This document shows, piece by piece, positions 33,116 through 41,902 of a stretch of DNA of 64,000 nt. Numbering within the stretch: position 1 is the first letter of the stretch; each line of letters opens with the position of its first letter. The position numbers and the translations under genes were made by a program. The notes under the pieces were generated by a model. It saw nothing but the letters and a program-made list of their open reading frames with translations, was not told the DNA's origin and made no database searches. Source of the DNA: Streptomyces sp. NBC_01306 (GTDB lineage: Bacteria > Actinomycetota > Actinomycetes > Streptomycetales > Streptomycetaceae); the NCBI RefSeq assembly GCF_026340465.1, contig NZ_JAPEPC010000002.1:372001-436000 (forward strand), written 5' to 3'.

Positions 33116-36100
33116 GGCAGGACCGTCCACTGCTTGACGGTGCCGGCGTGGCCGTCGAAGGACACGGCGGCCTGGACGAGCGGGCCGGACAGCAGGTCGA
33201 TCCGGGTGCCGCCGAGGTGCTCGGTCGCGCCGCCGCTCCCGGCGGTGACGGTATAGGTCACGGTCAGCCCGGCCAGCTGGGAGGCTTTGGTCAGGCCACA
33301 CGGTGCCAGGTCGACCTGGTCGGTCACCGGGCCGCTCGAACCGAGATGGACCGGCACGTCCAGTGAATTGTTGACGCCGGAGCAGGTGCTGCCGGTGAAG
33401 TCCACCGACATCTTCACCGACTCCACATCGCCGTCGTCGTGGTGCGCCATCCGCAGGACGACGTGGTCGAGCGGTCCGGTCGTGGCCGGTGCCGGCTGGG
33501 CGTAGCCGCCCAACGTGAGGGACGCCTGGCCACCGCCGGGGATGGTGGCGTCCGTTACGTCGACGGGCGCGCCGGGATCCGGGGGTGTGAACCTGGTGAT
33601 CGCGGTGACCGACGCCGGTTTCGCGGTCACGGCCGGATAGGTCGTGAACAGCACCGGCTCCGGTGGGATTCCGATCACCGGACGGAGGTATCCGGTGGTC
33701 GGGCTGATACCGAGATCGATGGTCCGGGCGATGATGCCGCGGGTGACGACCTGCGAGCTGACCTGGCTCATCGACAGGTCGACGGCGGCGGTCGGCGCGT
33801 AGACGGTGCCGTTGATCACCAGGCGGCTGTGATCGGTCGTCGTGTCGGCGTCGTCGGCCGACTTCAGCACCGCGCAGCCGCTGCTCGCGGTGACGCAGCC
33901 GGACAGGGCCCTGATGGACGGGGCCCGGAACACGATGTCGAGCTCGACGCCGTCGAGCTGGTCGGTGGCGTCGGTACTGCCCTTGCCCAACGTCGCCGCA
34001 TAGTCGACAGCGAGCTTCGACAACTGGTCGTCCTTCGTGACCCCGCAGGCTCCGAGGTCGACCACGTCGACACCGAGTGCCCCTTCATGGGCGGTCAGGG
34101 CATGGTCCGCGTCGCAGGCGGAACCGGTGCCGGAGACGGTCAGCGCGGCTGTGGGTGGCTCCGTCGGCGAGTGCGGTGCCGGGGTGGTGTCGTCGTCCTG
34201 GTGGGATACGCGCAGCTCGACCCTGTCGATCACCGCCCCCGCCGGCAGGGGCAGCGTCGCGAACGCGTCGAGCCGGATCGACGCCGACGGGGTGGCCGTG
34301 GCAAGCGTCGAGGTCGAGGTGGTGGTGTCGATCGCTTGCGCGTTCTTGGGGTTGAGGAACGCGGCGGCGGTGGGCGTCGCGGTGCTGGTCGCCCTGGTGG
34401 GCCGTACCGGGGTCGGGGGGCGGTAGGACAGTTCCAGGCTGACGCCGTCGAGCTGGTCGGTGGCGGTGGTGCTGCCGGCGCCGAGAGCGGCGGTGTAGGT
34501 CACGACCAGGCCGCTCAGTTGGGCGGGGTCGGTCAGTCCGCAGGTGGCGACCAGGTCCAGGGTGTCGGTGGTCAGGGCGTCCTGGTGCGCTGCGAGCTTC
34601 TGCGAGGTGGTACAGGAGTGGGGTAGGCCGGGCCCGGTCAGGGTGACCGCGACCTTCGGCGGCGGTCCTCCGGCCGCCCCGGGATCGTCGCGATGCGCGA
34701 CGTGCAGCAGGGCCCCGTCCAGGACCGAGCCTGGCGTCACCCCAGGGGTGTCGTAACCGCCGAGGTCGATGGTGGCGGTCGGCCTGGTGACCGAGTCGAG
34801 TGTGGCGTGGGCCGTGTTGGCGCCGTCGATCGCCTTGGCGCTGCTCGCGGAGGTGAACGTCGTCGACTCCGCGCTCGTCGCCGGCCGGGGCGGCGGCGGG
34901 TCGTAGACGACTTCGAGCCATATGCCGTCCAGGGAATCGGCGCCCGCTGCGCCGCCCGCCTTCAGTCCGGCGGCGTAGGTCGCGGTCAGGCCGGTCAGCT
35001 GTGCGGGGTCGGTGATACCGCATGTCTTCAGGTCGACACGGTCGTCGCCCAGGCCGGCCCGCGCGGTGAGCGGCAGGTTGGTGCAACCGCCACCGCCGTC
35101 CCCGGGGGTGACGGTGATTCTGGGCGCCGCCGCGTCGCCGGTCTCCCGATGGGCCACCCGTAGCACGGCGGAGTCGATCGTCGACCCCGGCGGCAGGGGC
35201 GGCCGGCCGAACCCTCCCAGGGTGATCGAGGCGGACGGGACCGCCGTGGTCAGATCGGCGCCGGCCACCGATGGTGTCGGCTGCTCGCCGATCTCCAGGG
35301 CGTCGTTGGGATGGGTGCCGGTAGCGGTGAACCCGGTCGATGCGGTCACGGCGGTCGGCTTGAACGTGGTCGGTGTGCGGTAGGCGATCTCCAGCCAGAT
35401 GCCGTCCAGGCGTTCCTTGGCGGAGGTGCCGTCGGTGTCCAGGGTGGCGGCGTAGGTCACTGCCAGGTCGGTGAGCCGAGTCGGGTCGGTGAGCCCGCAC
35501 GCACCCAGCAGGTCGATCGGGGGATCCGTGGCGAGCGCCGTGTGCCGGGGCAGGTTGTCGGTGCGGCAGGTGTCTCCGCCGACGGCGGTGGTGACCTTCA
35601 CCGCGCCGGGGGCGGTCAGGTCACCGTCGTCCTCGTGCCTGACACGCAGCTTCGCGCTGGTGATGACCGAGCCGGGCGGCACCTGCGGGGTGAAGCCGGC
35701 GAGCTGCATCGAGGCCGACTGACGTTTCGCCGGGTCGAGGACAGCGTCGGCCGTGCAGCTCGCGGTGCCCGTTGGCTGCGAACACCCGGGCAGGGTCGGC
35801 TGTTCGCCACTGGTCAGAGCGTGGCCCGGGTTGGCGAAGCCGGTGTTCGTGACCACCGCTGTCGGCTTCAGCGTGTGTGACGGCTTCGGCGGCTGGACCC
35901 CGTACACCGCCACCTGCTGCGCGTCCGGCGTCACCGGGGCGCACAGTTCGGCGTGTCCACGGTCGACCTGGAATCGGCTGCCGCCGCCCATCATGACCTC
36001 GACGCCTTCGGGCCGCGTTCTGTCGCAACCGCCCGGGCCGGGGATGGCCGGGCGGGCGGGGGCCCCGGGATCCCAGCCTGCCTGCGTGCCGCCGACCACG

Positions 36101-36939
36101 CTGACCGTGGGGTCGTCGACCGTCCAGACCGCGGTGCCGCCGGTGAAGGTGAAGTCGAAGTAGTAGATGCCCGGTTGCAGCCACACGACGACGTTGTGGC
36201 AATCGCCACCGGTGAGGCGGGTGAGAGCGCGGGCGTCGTCGTAGTAGCCGGGTTGCAACCGCACCAGCCAGGAACCGGCGTCGGGGCACGCGGGCACCGT
36301 CTGCCGGACCGGGACGGCCGTGGCGGGCGGGGTGTAGTCCGGGTCGGCGCCCACGACTTCGTCTGCGGGAGCCGATGGGGTGTCGTTGGCGCAGTCGTGC
36401 ACGTACGGCGCCTGGGCCGGGGGCAGCTGGGTCTGTGACACGGCACTGGAGCAGTCGCCGACGGCGGACACGTCGCCGGACACCTTCATCGAGGCACCGG
36501 CGCCGGTGGTGATGTCCGAGTGGGAGAACACGCTGCCCTGCACGCGCAGACCGTGCGTGGTCACGTTGATGCCGTCCTTCGCCGTCCGGCCCATGCTGCG
36601 CAGCGCGTCCTGCGGTTGGGTCGCGCGCGCGGTTGCGGGAGACGCGTTGAGGGGGTCGCAGTGGACGATCATCTGCCGGCCGTTGATCGGCGGGCCGGTG
36701 TAGTCGGCGCACGGGTTGCCCTGCGAGAAGTTCTTGATCGCGAGCTGCGTGGCACCGTCCGCGCTGTAGCTCCGCTTGCCCTGGTCGACGTACACGCTCG
36801 CGGCTTTCAGTCCCGTACCGGCGAAGGACAGGACCGACACGGTGACCAGGCTGAAGACGACGACGAAGGCCAGCGCGAGGATCAGTGTCGCGCCCTGTTC
36901 GTCGCCGCGCAGGCGGCGCGGATTCAGGCGGCCGGTCAT
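33112..36939 (-). CDS. Giant GspK/PilX-like minor pilin with five tandem repeat domains
   Basis: The protein has 1275 residues. The N-terminus is prepilin-like: RLRGDEQG at 9-16, then ATLILALAFVVVFSLVTV. Position +5 of the mature form is Leu, not Glu, as in GspK-type pseudopilins that cap the fibre tip. Residues about 60-350 form a pilin/adhesin-like region with SGDVSAVGDCSS and LQPGYYDDARALT. Five repeats follow (about 354-523, 524-683, 684-843, 844-1008 and 1099-1275), with a 90-residue insert before the last. Each repeat has PGSxIDxAxLRVxHxDDGD, two Cys and CGLTDPAQLxGL. It is coupled to the PilW-like gene upstream and pilT downstream, so it is a likely tip adhesin (inference). Confidence 0.8.
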   Translation of the reverse strand: MTGRLNPRRLRGDEQGATLILALAFVVVFSLVTVSVLSFAGTGLKAASVYVDQGKRSYSADGATQLAIKNFSQGNPCADYTGPPINGRQMIVHCDPLNASPATARATQPQDALRSMGRTAKDGINVTTHGLRVQGSVFSHSDITTGAGASMKVSGDVSAVGDCSSAVSQTQLPPAQAPYVHDCANDTPSAPADEVVGADPDYTPPATAVPVRQTVPACPDAGSWLVRLQPGYYDDARALTRLTGGDCHNVVVWLQPGIYYFDFTFTGGTAVWTVDDPTVSVVGGTQAGWDPGAPARPAIPGPGGCDRTRPEGVEVMMGGGSRFQVDRGHAELCAPVTPDAQQVAVYGVQPPKPSHTLKPTAVVTNTGFANPGHALTSGEQPTLPGCSQPTGTASCTADAVLDPAKRQSASMQLAGFTPQVPPGSVITSAKLRVRHEDDGDLTAPGAVKVTTAVGGDTCRTDNLPRHTALATDPPIDLLGACGLTDPTRLTDLAVTYAATLDTDGTSAKERLDGIWLEIAYRTPTTFKPTAVTASTGFTATGTHPNDALEIGEQPTPSVAGADLTTAVPSASITLGGFGRPPLPPGSTIDSAVLRVAHRETGDAAAPRITVTPGDGGGGCTNLPLTARAGLGDDRVDLKTCGITDPAQLTGLTATYAAGLKAGGAAGADSLDGIWLEVVYDPPPPRPATSAESTTFTSASSAKAIDGANTAHATLDSVTRPTATIDLGGYDTPGVTPGSVLDGALLHVAHRDDPGAAGGPPPKVAVTLTGPGLPHSCTTSQKLAAHQDALTTDTLDLVATCGLTDPAQLSGLVVTYTAALGAGSTTATDQLDGVSLELSYRPPTPVRPTRATSTATPTAAAFLNPKNAQAIDTTTSTSTLATATPSASIRLDAFATLPLPAGAVIDRVELRVSHQDDDTTPAPHSPTEPPTAALTVSGTGSACDADHALTAHEGALGVDVVDLGACGVTKDDQLSKLAVDYAATLGKGSTDATDQLDGVELDIVFRAPSIRALSGCVTASSGCAVLKSADDADTTTDHSRLVINGTVYAPTAAVDLSMSQVSSQVVTRGIIARTIDLGISPTTGYLRPVIGIPPEPVLFTTYPAVTAKPASVTAITRFTPPDPGAPVDVTDATIPGGGQASLTLGGYAQPAPATTGPLDHVVLRMAHHDDGDVESVKMSVDFTGSTCSGVNNSLDVPVHLGSSGPVTDQVDLAPCGLTKASQLAGLTVTYTVTAGSGGATEHLGGTRIDLLSGPLVQAAVSFDGHAGTVKQWTVLP
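33115..35880 (-). repeat. Five protein-level tandem repeats of about 160-177 residues
   Basis: On the minus strand the units are about 35880-35371, 35370-34891, 34890-34411, 34410-33916 and 33645-33115. A 270-bp insert (33915-33646) separates the fourth and fifth. The units are diverged at the DNA level but share a Cys pair, the VDLxxCGLTDPAQL block and the DxLDGIxLExxY end. The divergence suggests old duplication rather than recent slippage. Confidence 0.85.
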
Positions 36940-37460
36940 GACGAGCTCGATCGTCGGACGGCGGTGAGGGCCGTCGCGGGCGCGGCGGGGTCGCTCTGCA
37001 CGGTCAGCGTTACCTCCATGGGCGGGGTGCACGAGGTCTCGGCACCGCAGCTCAGAATCACCGGATGGGTCGATGCGGGGTTGTCGATCCGGCCCAGCAA
37101 CGTGGTGACGACACCTCCGTCGGTGCACTTCACCCGGTTGAGGGCGCCGGTCGGCCGGTCGTAGGTGTAGACGACGTCGGTGCCGGGCCGGCTCAGGTGG
37201 ACGATCACGTCGGTGACGCCGCACGCCGGGTCGGTCGTGACGGTGTCCGCGCTCTGCACGTCGCCGTAGAAGTAGCGGTTGAGGGTGCCCAGCGCGCTGG
37301 TGGCGGCCACCCGCTTCTCGGTGCCCGCGGTGAACCGCAGTCCGAGGATGATCGCCTTGGGCAGCAGTGTCCCGATGATGCCCAGGATGACGATCGTGAC
37401 CAGCAATTCGGTCAGGGTGAACCCCGACTCCGAGCGCACAGTCGGCTGTTGTGTCGTCAT
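36936..37460 (-). CDS. PilW/GspJ-like minor pilin
   Basis: The protein has 174 residues. The leader is MTTQQPTVRSESG, with processing after Gly13 and a mature start FTLTELLVTIVILGIIG. Glu at +5 is present. Two Cys pairs lie in the C-terminal globular part (VHLSRP, CGVTD, CGAETSCTPP). It probably takes part in the tip-priming complex with its two neighbours. It overlaps both neighbours by 4 bp. Confidence 0.85.
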   Translation of the reverse strand: MTTQQPTVRSESGFTLTELLVTIVILGIIGTLLPKAIILGLRFTAGTEKRVAATSALGTLNRYFYGDVQSADTVTTDPACGVTDVIVHLSRPGTDVVYTYDRPTGALNRVKCTDGGVVTTLLGRIDNPASTHPVILSCGAETSCTPPMEVTLTVQSDPAAPATALTAVRRSSSS

Positions 37461-37897
37461 GACAGCATCGACTCCCGCTTGACCACTTCGAGCGTCGCGT
37501 CCCTGACGGGGTGTGGGCCGGTCTGGTGCACGGTGAGCGTTACCTTCTGCACTCCGGTGTCGGCCGTAGGGCAGGGCCGGCTGAACGCCCCCACCCCGTC
37601 CCAGTACTCGATCGTGACGGTCACGGTGTAACCGGTCGGCGGCGCCGGAGTCTCGTAACTACGGGCGCAGGACACGTACGGGTCGCTGACGACCTTCTCT
37701 GCGGCGCTGCGGATGACGGAATCGGCACTGGTCACCTTGTGCTGCGTCACCGAGCTGATGATCGCGGTGCCCATGCCCCCGAGGATCGCCACGAAGGCAA
37801 CACCCATCAGCACCACGGCGACGAGAACCTCGACCAGAGTCTCGCCCTCTTCGCCGCGGTGACGTGAGTGGTGTGGGCGGCGTGCCAGGCCGGTCAC
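37457..37897 (-). CDS. PilV/GspI-like minor pilin
   Basis: The protein has 146 residues and starts at a GTG that overlaps the pilC stop (GTGA). The leader ends RGEEG at Gly18. The mature form begins ETLVEVLVAVVLMGVAF, with Glu at +5 but Glu rather than Phe at +1. The C-terminal part has CARSYETPAPP and CPTADT. This size and position match GspI/PilV of the tip complex. Confidence 0.85.
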   Translation of the reverse strand: MTGLARRPHHSRHRGEEGETLVEVLVAVVLMGVAFVAILGGMGTAIISSVTQHKVTSADSVIRSAAEKVVSDPYVSCARSYETPAPPTGYTVTVTIEYWDGVGAFSRPCPTADTGVQKVTLTVHQTGPHPVRDATLEVVKRESMLS

Positions 37898-39105
37898 TGG
37901 ACGTTCACCTGGTTGTAGACGCCGTAGATCGCCGAGATGAGGGCGACGGCCACGAACCCCACGACGACCCCGATCATGATCACGACGGTCGGTTCGAACA
38001 GGCTGGTCAGCCGCTTGAGTTTGTGCTGGAGTTCCTTCTCGTAGAATTCCGACACGTTCTCAAGCTGGTCGTCGAGGGTCCCGGTCTCTTCCCCCACGCG
38101 CATCATCTGGGTGACCGCTCCGGGGAACAGCTTGGTGCGGGCGATCGGCCGGGAGATGCCGCCGCCTTCGAGCATCTCCACCTGGGCCGTCCCGATGGAC
38201 CGTTCGTACACCCGGTTGTTGGCGCCCGAGCCGGCCAGGCTGAGCGCCTCCGTGATGGGCACGCCCGCCTTGATCATCGAGGTCAGGATGCGGCAGAACC
38301 GTTCGATGACCATGAAGCGGACCACGTCGCCGACCACCGGCGTCGCCAGCAGGAAACGGTCACGCAGTACTCGCCCCCGCTCGGTCCGCAGACCGGCGAG
38401 CACTGCCGCGACGAGAGCGACGAGCACGCCGATGATGACCGGATACCAGGCCGTGACGAAGTCGGTGAAGCCCAGCAGGATCCGCGTCGGCAGCGGCAGT
38501 TCCGCGTGGAAGGACGCGAAGAACACCTTGAAACGGGGCAGGACGAAGATGACGAGGATGAGGACGACCACGACGGCCAGACCCATGACCAGGATCGGAT
38601 AGGTCAGGGCGGAGCGGATACTGCGCCGGCCCTCGACGTCGCGCTCGATGTAGCGGGCCAACTGGGCCATCACCACGTCGAGTTCACCGGTCGCCTCTGC
38701 CGAGCGGAGGACGGAGATGTAGAACGGGGGGAGCGCCGCGGTGTGGGCGGCCATCGCGGCGGCGAAGCTTTCGCCGAATCGCAGCGAGTCCATGACATCG
38801 ATGAGCACCTTGCCCAGCTTCTTGTCCTTGGTCTCGGCGCGGATGATCTCCAGGGCGTCCAGGATGGGCACTCCGGCCTTGATGAAGGCGCCCATCTGGC
38901 GGGAGAAGTTGCTCAGCTCGACCAGGTTGATCTTCGCCGCGGTGAGTTCGAGCTGGAGCAGGTTGCGGCTCGCGGCGGTGACCGACTGCACGTCGTAGCC
39001 CTGCCGGGTCAGGCTGTCGGTCACGCCGTCGACACTGGAGCCCGTGAGCACGCCGGTGGCCCGCTTCCCGTCCGGGCCGACCGCGACATACTTGAAGGTG
39101 GCCAT
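37894..39105 (-). CDS. pilC: Type IV pilus inner-membrane platform protein PilC
   Basis: The protein has 403 residues with two T2SSF domains and three membrane segments. SRQMGAFIKAGVPILDALEII and its second-half equivalent RFCRILTSMIKAGVPITEALSLAG are the paired repeats. The C-terminus is LTSLFEPTVVIMIGVVVGFVAVALISAIYGVYNQVN. It connects the cytoplasmic ATPases with the growing pilus. The start ATG at 39105 follows CAGGAGG, and pilB ends 79 bp upstream. Confidence 0.93.
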   Translation of the reverse strand: MATFKYVAVGPDGKRATGVLTGSSVDGVTDSLTRQGYDVQSVTAASRNLLQLELTAAKINLVELSNFSRQMGAFIKAGVPILDALEIIRAETKDKKLGKVLIDVMDSLRFGESFAAAMAAHTAALPPFYISVLRSAEATGELDVVMAQLARYIERDVEGRRSIRSALTYPILVMGLAVVVVLILVIFVLPRFKVFFASFHAELPLPTRILLGFTDFVTAWYPVIIGVLVALVAAVLAGLRTERGRVLRDRFLLATPVVGDVVRFMVIERFCRILTSMIKAGVPITEALSLAGSGANNRVYERSIGTAQVEMLEGGGISRPIARTKLFPGAVTQMMRVGEETGTLDDQLENVSEFYEKELQHKLKRLTSLFEPTVVIMIGVVVGFVAVALISAIYGVYNQVNVQ

Positions 39106-39184
39106 GCCGGTGCCTCCTGGTTTCCAGTGTCAGAGCTTCGCGTCGTCAGTGTTGGGGTGCGGCATCCAGCCGGCCGGACAGGAC

Positions 39185-41026
39185 CTAGACCACGTACACG
39201 CTGGACATGATCTCGGCGATGGTCGTGACGCCCTCCTCCACCAGACGGACGCCTCCGTCCAGGAGACTGTCCATGTGCTGCTCGCGGGCGGCCCTGCGCA
39301 AGCTGTCGACCGGCGCTTGCTCGACGAGCATCCGCTTGACCGCGTCGCTCATCACGAGCAGTTCGAAGACGCCGATCCGCTCCTGGTAGCCGGTCCGGGA
39401 GCAGAAGTTGCAGCCCCGGCCCTGCCAGAACCCGGCGTCGGTCGACCCGCCGGCCTTTGCGAAGAAGGCCAGTTCGTCCACGCCCGGCTGGTAGGGCTCG
39501 CGGCACTGATCGCAGATCCGCCGCACCAGTCGCTGGCTGACCACGCCGGCCACCGTGGAGGTGATCAGGAACGGTTCGATACCCATGTCGGCGAACCGGT
39601 GCAGCGCGGAGCAGGCGTCGGCGGCGTGGATGGACGACAGTACGAAGTGGCCGGTGAGAGCGGACTCGACGGCGATCCGCGCCGTCTCGGCGTCCCGGAT
39701 CTCGCCGACCAGGATCACGTCGGGGTCCTGCCGGAGTATCGAGCGCAGCCCGGTCGCGAACGAGACGCCCGCCTGGTCGTTGATCTGGATCTGGTTGACC
39801 GAGGGGACCACGTACTCCACCGGGTCCTCGATGGTGGTGATGTTGCGCTCGCTCTGGTTCAGCTCACCGAGCGTGGCGTACAGGGTGGTCGTCTTGCCGC
39901 TGCCGGTCGGTCCGCCGCAGGCGACCATGCCGTAGGGGGAGCGCAGCAGGGACGAGAACCGTGCGTAGGTCGCGGCCGGCATCCCGAGCTCTGCCAGCCG
40001 CAGCAGTGTGCGGTTGCTGTCGAGCAGCCGCAGTACCGCCTTCTCGCCCCAGATGGTGGGGGTGGTCGCGACCCGGATGTCGACCGACCTGCCGTCGATC
40101 TCGGTGGCGATCTGCCCGTCCTGCGGGCGCCGCCGGTCGACGATGTTCATGTTGGCCATGATCTTGATCCGGCTGACCAGGGACGGGCCCATGTTCTCCG
40201 GCAGGCTCAGCACGTCATGCAGCGCGCCGTCGATGCGGTACCGGACCCGGACCCGGTCGGCGTGCGGTTCGACGTGGATGTCCGAGGCCCGGTCGCGCAG
40301 GCCCTGGGTCAGCATGAGGTTGACCAGGTGCACGACCGGCGCGTCCTCGCTCACCACCCTGGCCCCGGAGTTGGCGTTGCGGCCGGTCTCGGTCGCCTCG
40401 AAGGCCTCGACCAGGCTGCTGACACCGGTCAGCGCCCGGTAGGTGCTGTCGATCGAGCGCCGGATGTCCGAGGGAGCCGCGATCGCCAACTGCACCCGAT
40501 CCGGCGCGACGGCCCGGCCGACCTCGTCGAGCACGCGCGGGTCACCCGGGTCGCCCGCCGCGATCAGCAGCGTGCCATCGGCCCGCCGCACCGCGACGAC
40601 GCCCAGCGAGCGTGCCAGCGCCTCCGGCACCCGGGCGGCCGCCTCGGGATCAGGTTCGCTCTGGTGCAAGTCGGCTACGGGTATGTCGAGTTGCACCGAC
40701 AGCGCCTCGATCAGTGACCGCTCGTCGACCATGCCGAGTTCGACCAGGAGCGCGCCGAGTCGCTTGCCCGACGTCGACTGCTGCAGGAGCGCCTCGTCCA
40801 CCTGCGCCGGGGTGAGCAGCCCGCGCTGCACCAGCAGTTCCCCAATACGCGGCCGCTTCTGCCCTGCGGGCGACGACTGCGCCGCGCCGGACGCCGCGTC
40901 CTCGACCGGTTCACCCGCCGGGACCGGAGACGGCGCCGAGCCGCGCGCCCCATCGGGCAGGGTGCCGTCCTCGCCCGCAGGGCTTGTCGTCTCCGCGCGG
41001 CGCCGGAGAAGCCGACGATTCGCCAA
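39185..41026 (-). CDS. pilB: Type IV pilus assembly ATPase PilB with MshEN c-di-GMP-binding domain
   Basis: The protein has 613 residues. The N-terminal MshEN domain has two 24-residue motifs (60-83 and 89-112), each opening R-[IL]-G-x-L-L-V and ending in Gln, with a 5-residue spacer. The ATPase core has Walker A GPTGSGKT at 372-379, TTIEDPVEYVVPSVNQIQI, Walker B VILVGEIRDAET and a zinc-binding set of four Cys (505, 508, 539, 542). It drives pilus extension. The TTG at 41026 was preferred since AAAGGGG lies 8 nt upstream; a GTG at 41035 would sit on top of this site. It is the first gene of the pil unit. Confidence 0.92.
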   Translation of the reverse strand: MANRRLLRRRAETTSPAGEDGTLPDGARGSAPSPVPAGEPVEDAASGAAQSSPAGQKRPRIGELLVQRGLLTPAQVDEALLQQSTSGKRLGALLVELGMVDERSLIEALSVQLDIPVADLHQSEPDPEAAARVPEALARSLGVVAVRRADGTLLIAAGDPGDPRVLDEVGRAVAPDRVQLAIAAPSDIRRSIDSTYRALTGVSSLVEAFEATETGRNANSGARVVSEDAPVVHLVNLMLTQGLRDRASDIHVEPHADRVRVRYRIDGALHDVLSLPENMGPSLVSRIKIMANMNIVDRRRPQDGQIATEIDGRSVDIRVATTPTIWGEKAVLRLLDSNRTLLRLAELGMPAATYARFSSLLRSPYGMVACGGPTGSGKTTTLYATLGELNQSERNITTIEDPVEYVVPSVNQIQINDQAGVSFATGLRSILRQDPDVILVGEIRDAETARIAVESALTGHFVLSSIHAADACSALHRFADMGIEPFLITSTVAGVVSQRLVRRICDQCREPYQPGVDELAFFAKAGGSTDAGFWQGRGCNFCSRTGYQERIGVFELLVMSDAVKRMLVEQAPVDSLRRAAREQHMDSLLDGGVRLVEEGVTTIAEIMSSVYVV

Positions 41027-41102
41027 GGCACCCACCCCTTTCGTGCATCCGGAACAACGGCCGTGTATGCGCCGCGAGTGCACCCCGCAGTACTGTCAGC
41101 CG

Positions 41103-41114
41103 CTGATTAGTCAG
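41103..41114. promoter_or_regulatory. Near-palindrome CTGATTAGTCAG upstream of pilB
   Basis: This site lies about 77 bp upstream of pilB and matches the perfect palindrome at 41216-41227 at 11 of 12 positions. It is preceded by the same GCCG bases. It is a likely regulator site at the pilB promoter. Confidence 0.55.
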
Positions 41115-41215
41115 CCGGATGCTACAGCACACCACTGCACTGCCATCCGCGTCGCCTCTGCGGCGACCGCCGGATTCGCCCCTTGTAAGTCCACTGTCCG
41201 GTAAGTAGTCTGCCG

Positions 41216-41227
41216 CTGATTAATCAG
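41216..41227. promoter_or_regulatory. Palindrome CTGATTAATCAG upstream of the major pilin
   Basis: A perfect 12-bp palindrome lies 54 bp upstream of the pilin ATG. A possible -10 element TACTAT follows at 41233-41238, so a bound protein would sit within or next to the -35/-10 spacer. The copy near pilB is 113 bp away. Confidence 0.6.
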
Positions 41228-41280
41228 GCTGTTACTATCGCCCGGTTTTGCTTGCACCGGGTCGCCGTAGAGGGAGAAAG

Positions 41281-41649
41281 ATGTACACATACCTGCAAGG
41301 CAGGTTGCGCCAGCGAATGCGTGCACTGAACGAGACCGCGGAAGCCGGCTTCACACTGATCGAGCTTCTCGTGGTTATCGTGATCCTCGGCATCCTGGCC
41401 GCCGTCGTCGTCTTCTCCGTCCGTGGCATCAACGACAAGGGGCAGGGCGCGGCGTGCAAGACCGACCAGTCCACGGTCCAGACTGCTGAAGAGGCGTACT
41501 TCGCCAACAACAGTAAGTACGGCAGCATGGACGATCTGGTGAGCGGTGGGTTCCTGTCCACGGCTTCCCAGTGGTACGAAGTCACGCTGAAAAGCAATGA
41601 AACCGATCTTGCCGTCACGGCGATACCCGGCAAGCCCTGCGCCTCCTGA
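41281..41649 (+). CDS. pilA: Major type IV pilin
   Basis: The protein has 122 residues. A 23-residue leader ends EAEAG-like (Ala-Gly at 22-23). The mature form begins FTLIELLVVIVILGILAAVVVFSV with Glu at +5. Cys59 and Cys120 probably close a C-terminal disulfide loop, as in other pilins. The ATG follows GGGAGAAAG. It is divergent from pilB and upstream of the prepilin peptidase. The mature part is close to the N-terminal domain of the propeller-fused pilin at 45964. Confidence 0.92.
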   Translation: MYTYLQGRLRQRMRALNETAEAGFTLIELLVVIVILGILAAVVVFSVRGINDKGQGAACKTDQSTVQTAEEAYFANNSKYGSMDDLVSGGFLSTASQWYEVTLKSNETDLAVTAIPGKPCAS

Positions 41650-41902
41650 TCAGGGGAGTCCTCGCCGACGCCGCCGACCGGAGGTCCTCAGCCGGCCGTG
41701 CTTCGCCGGGTGGCAGCGCAAGCGCCACTTGGTGAACCGCGGCCGGTGGCCGGCGGCTTCGCCGGAACTGCCCTATGCCTGAACCACCTTGCGGATGCAG
41801 GGGCCGGTCGCGGGGCGGGTCGCAGAGACCTGGAATTCCGGTCCGGTCCACCCGCTGGGTGCCGGTAGCGACCAGCACGCACGGTACGGAACCATTGCGC
41901 CC

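Noticed and set aside
33115..35880. CRISPR-like or phage-tail repeat array
   Set aside because: The repeats are coding, about 500 bp long and diverged. They are protein domains of one gene.
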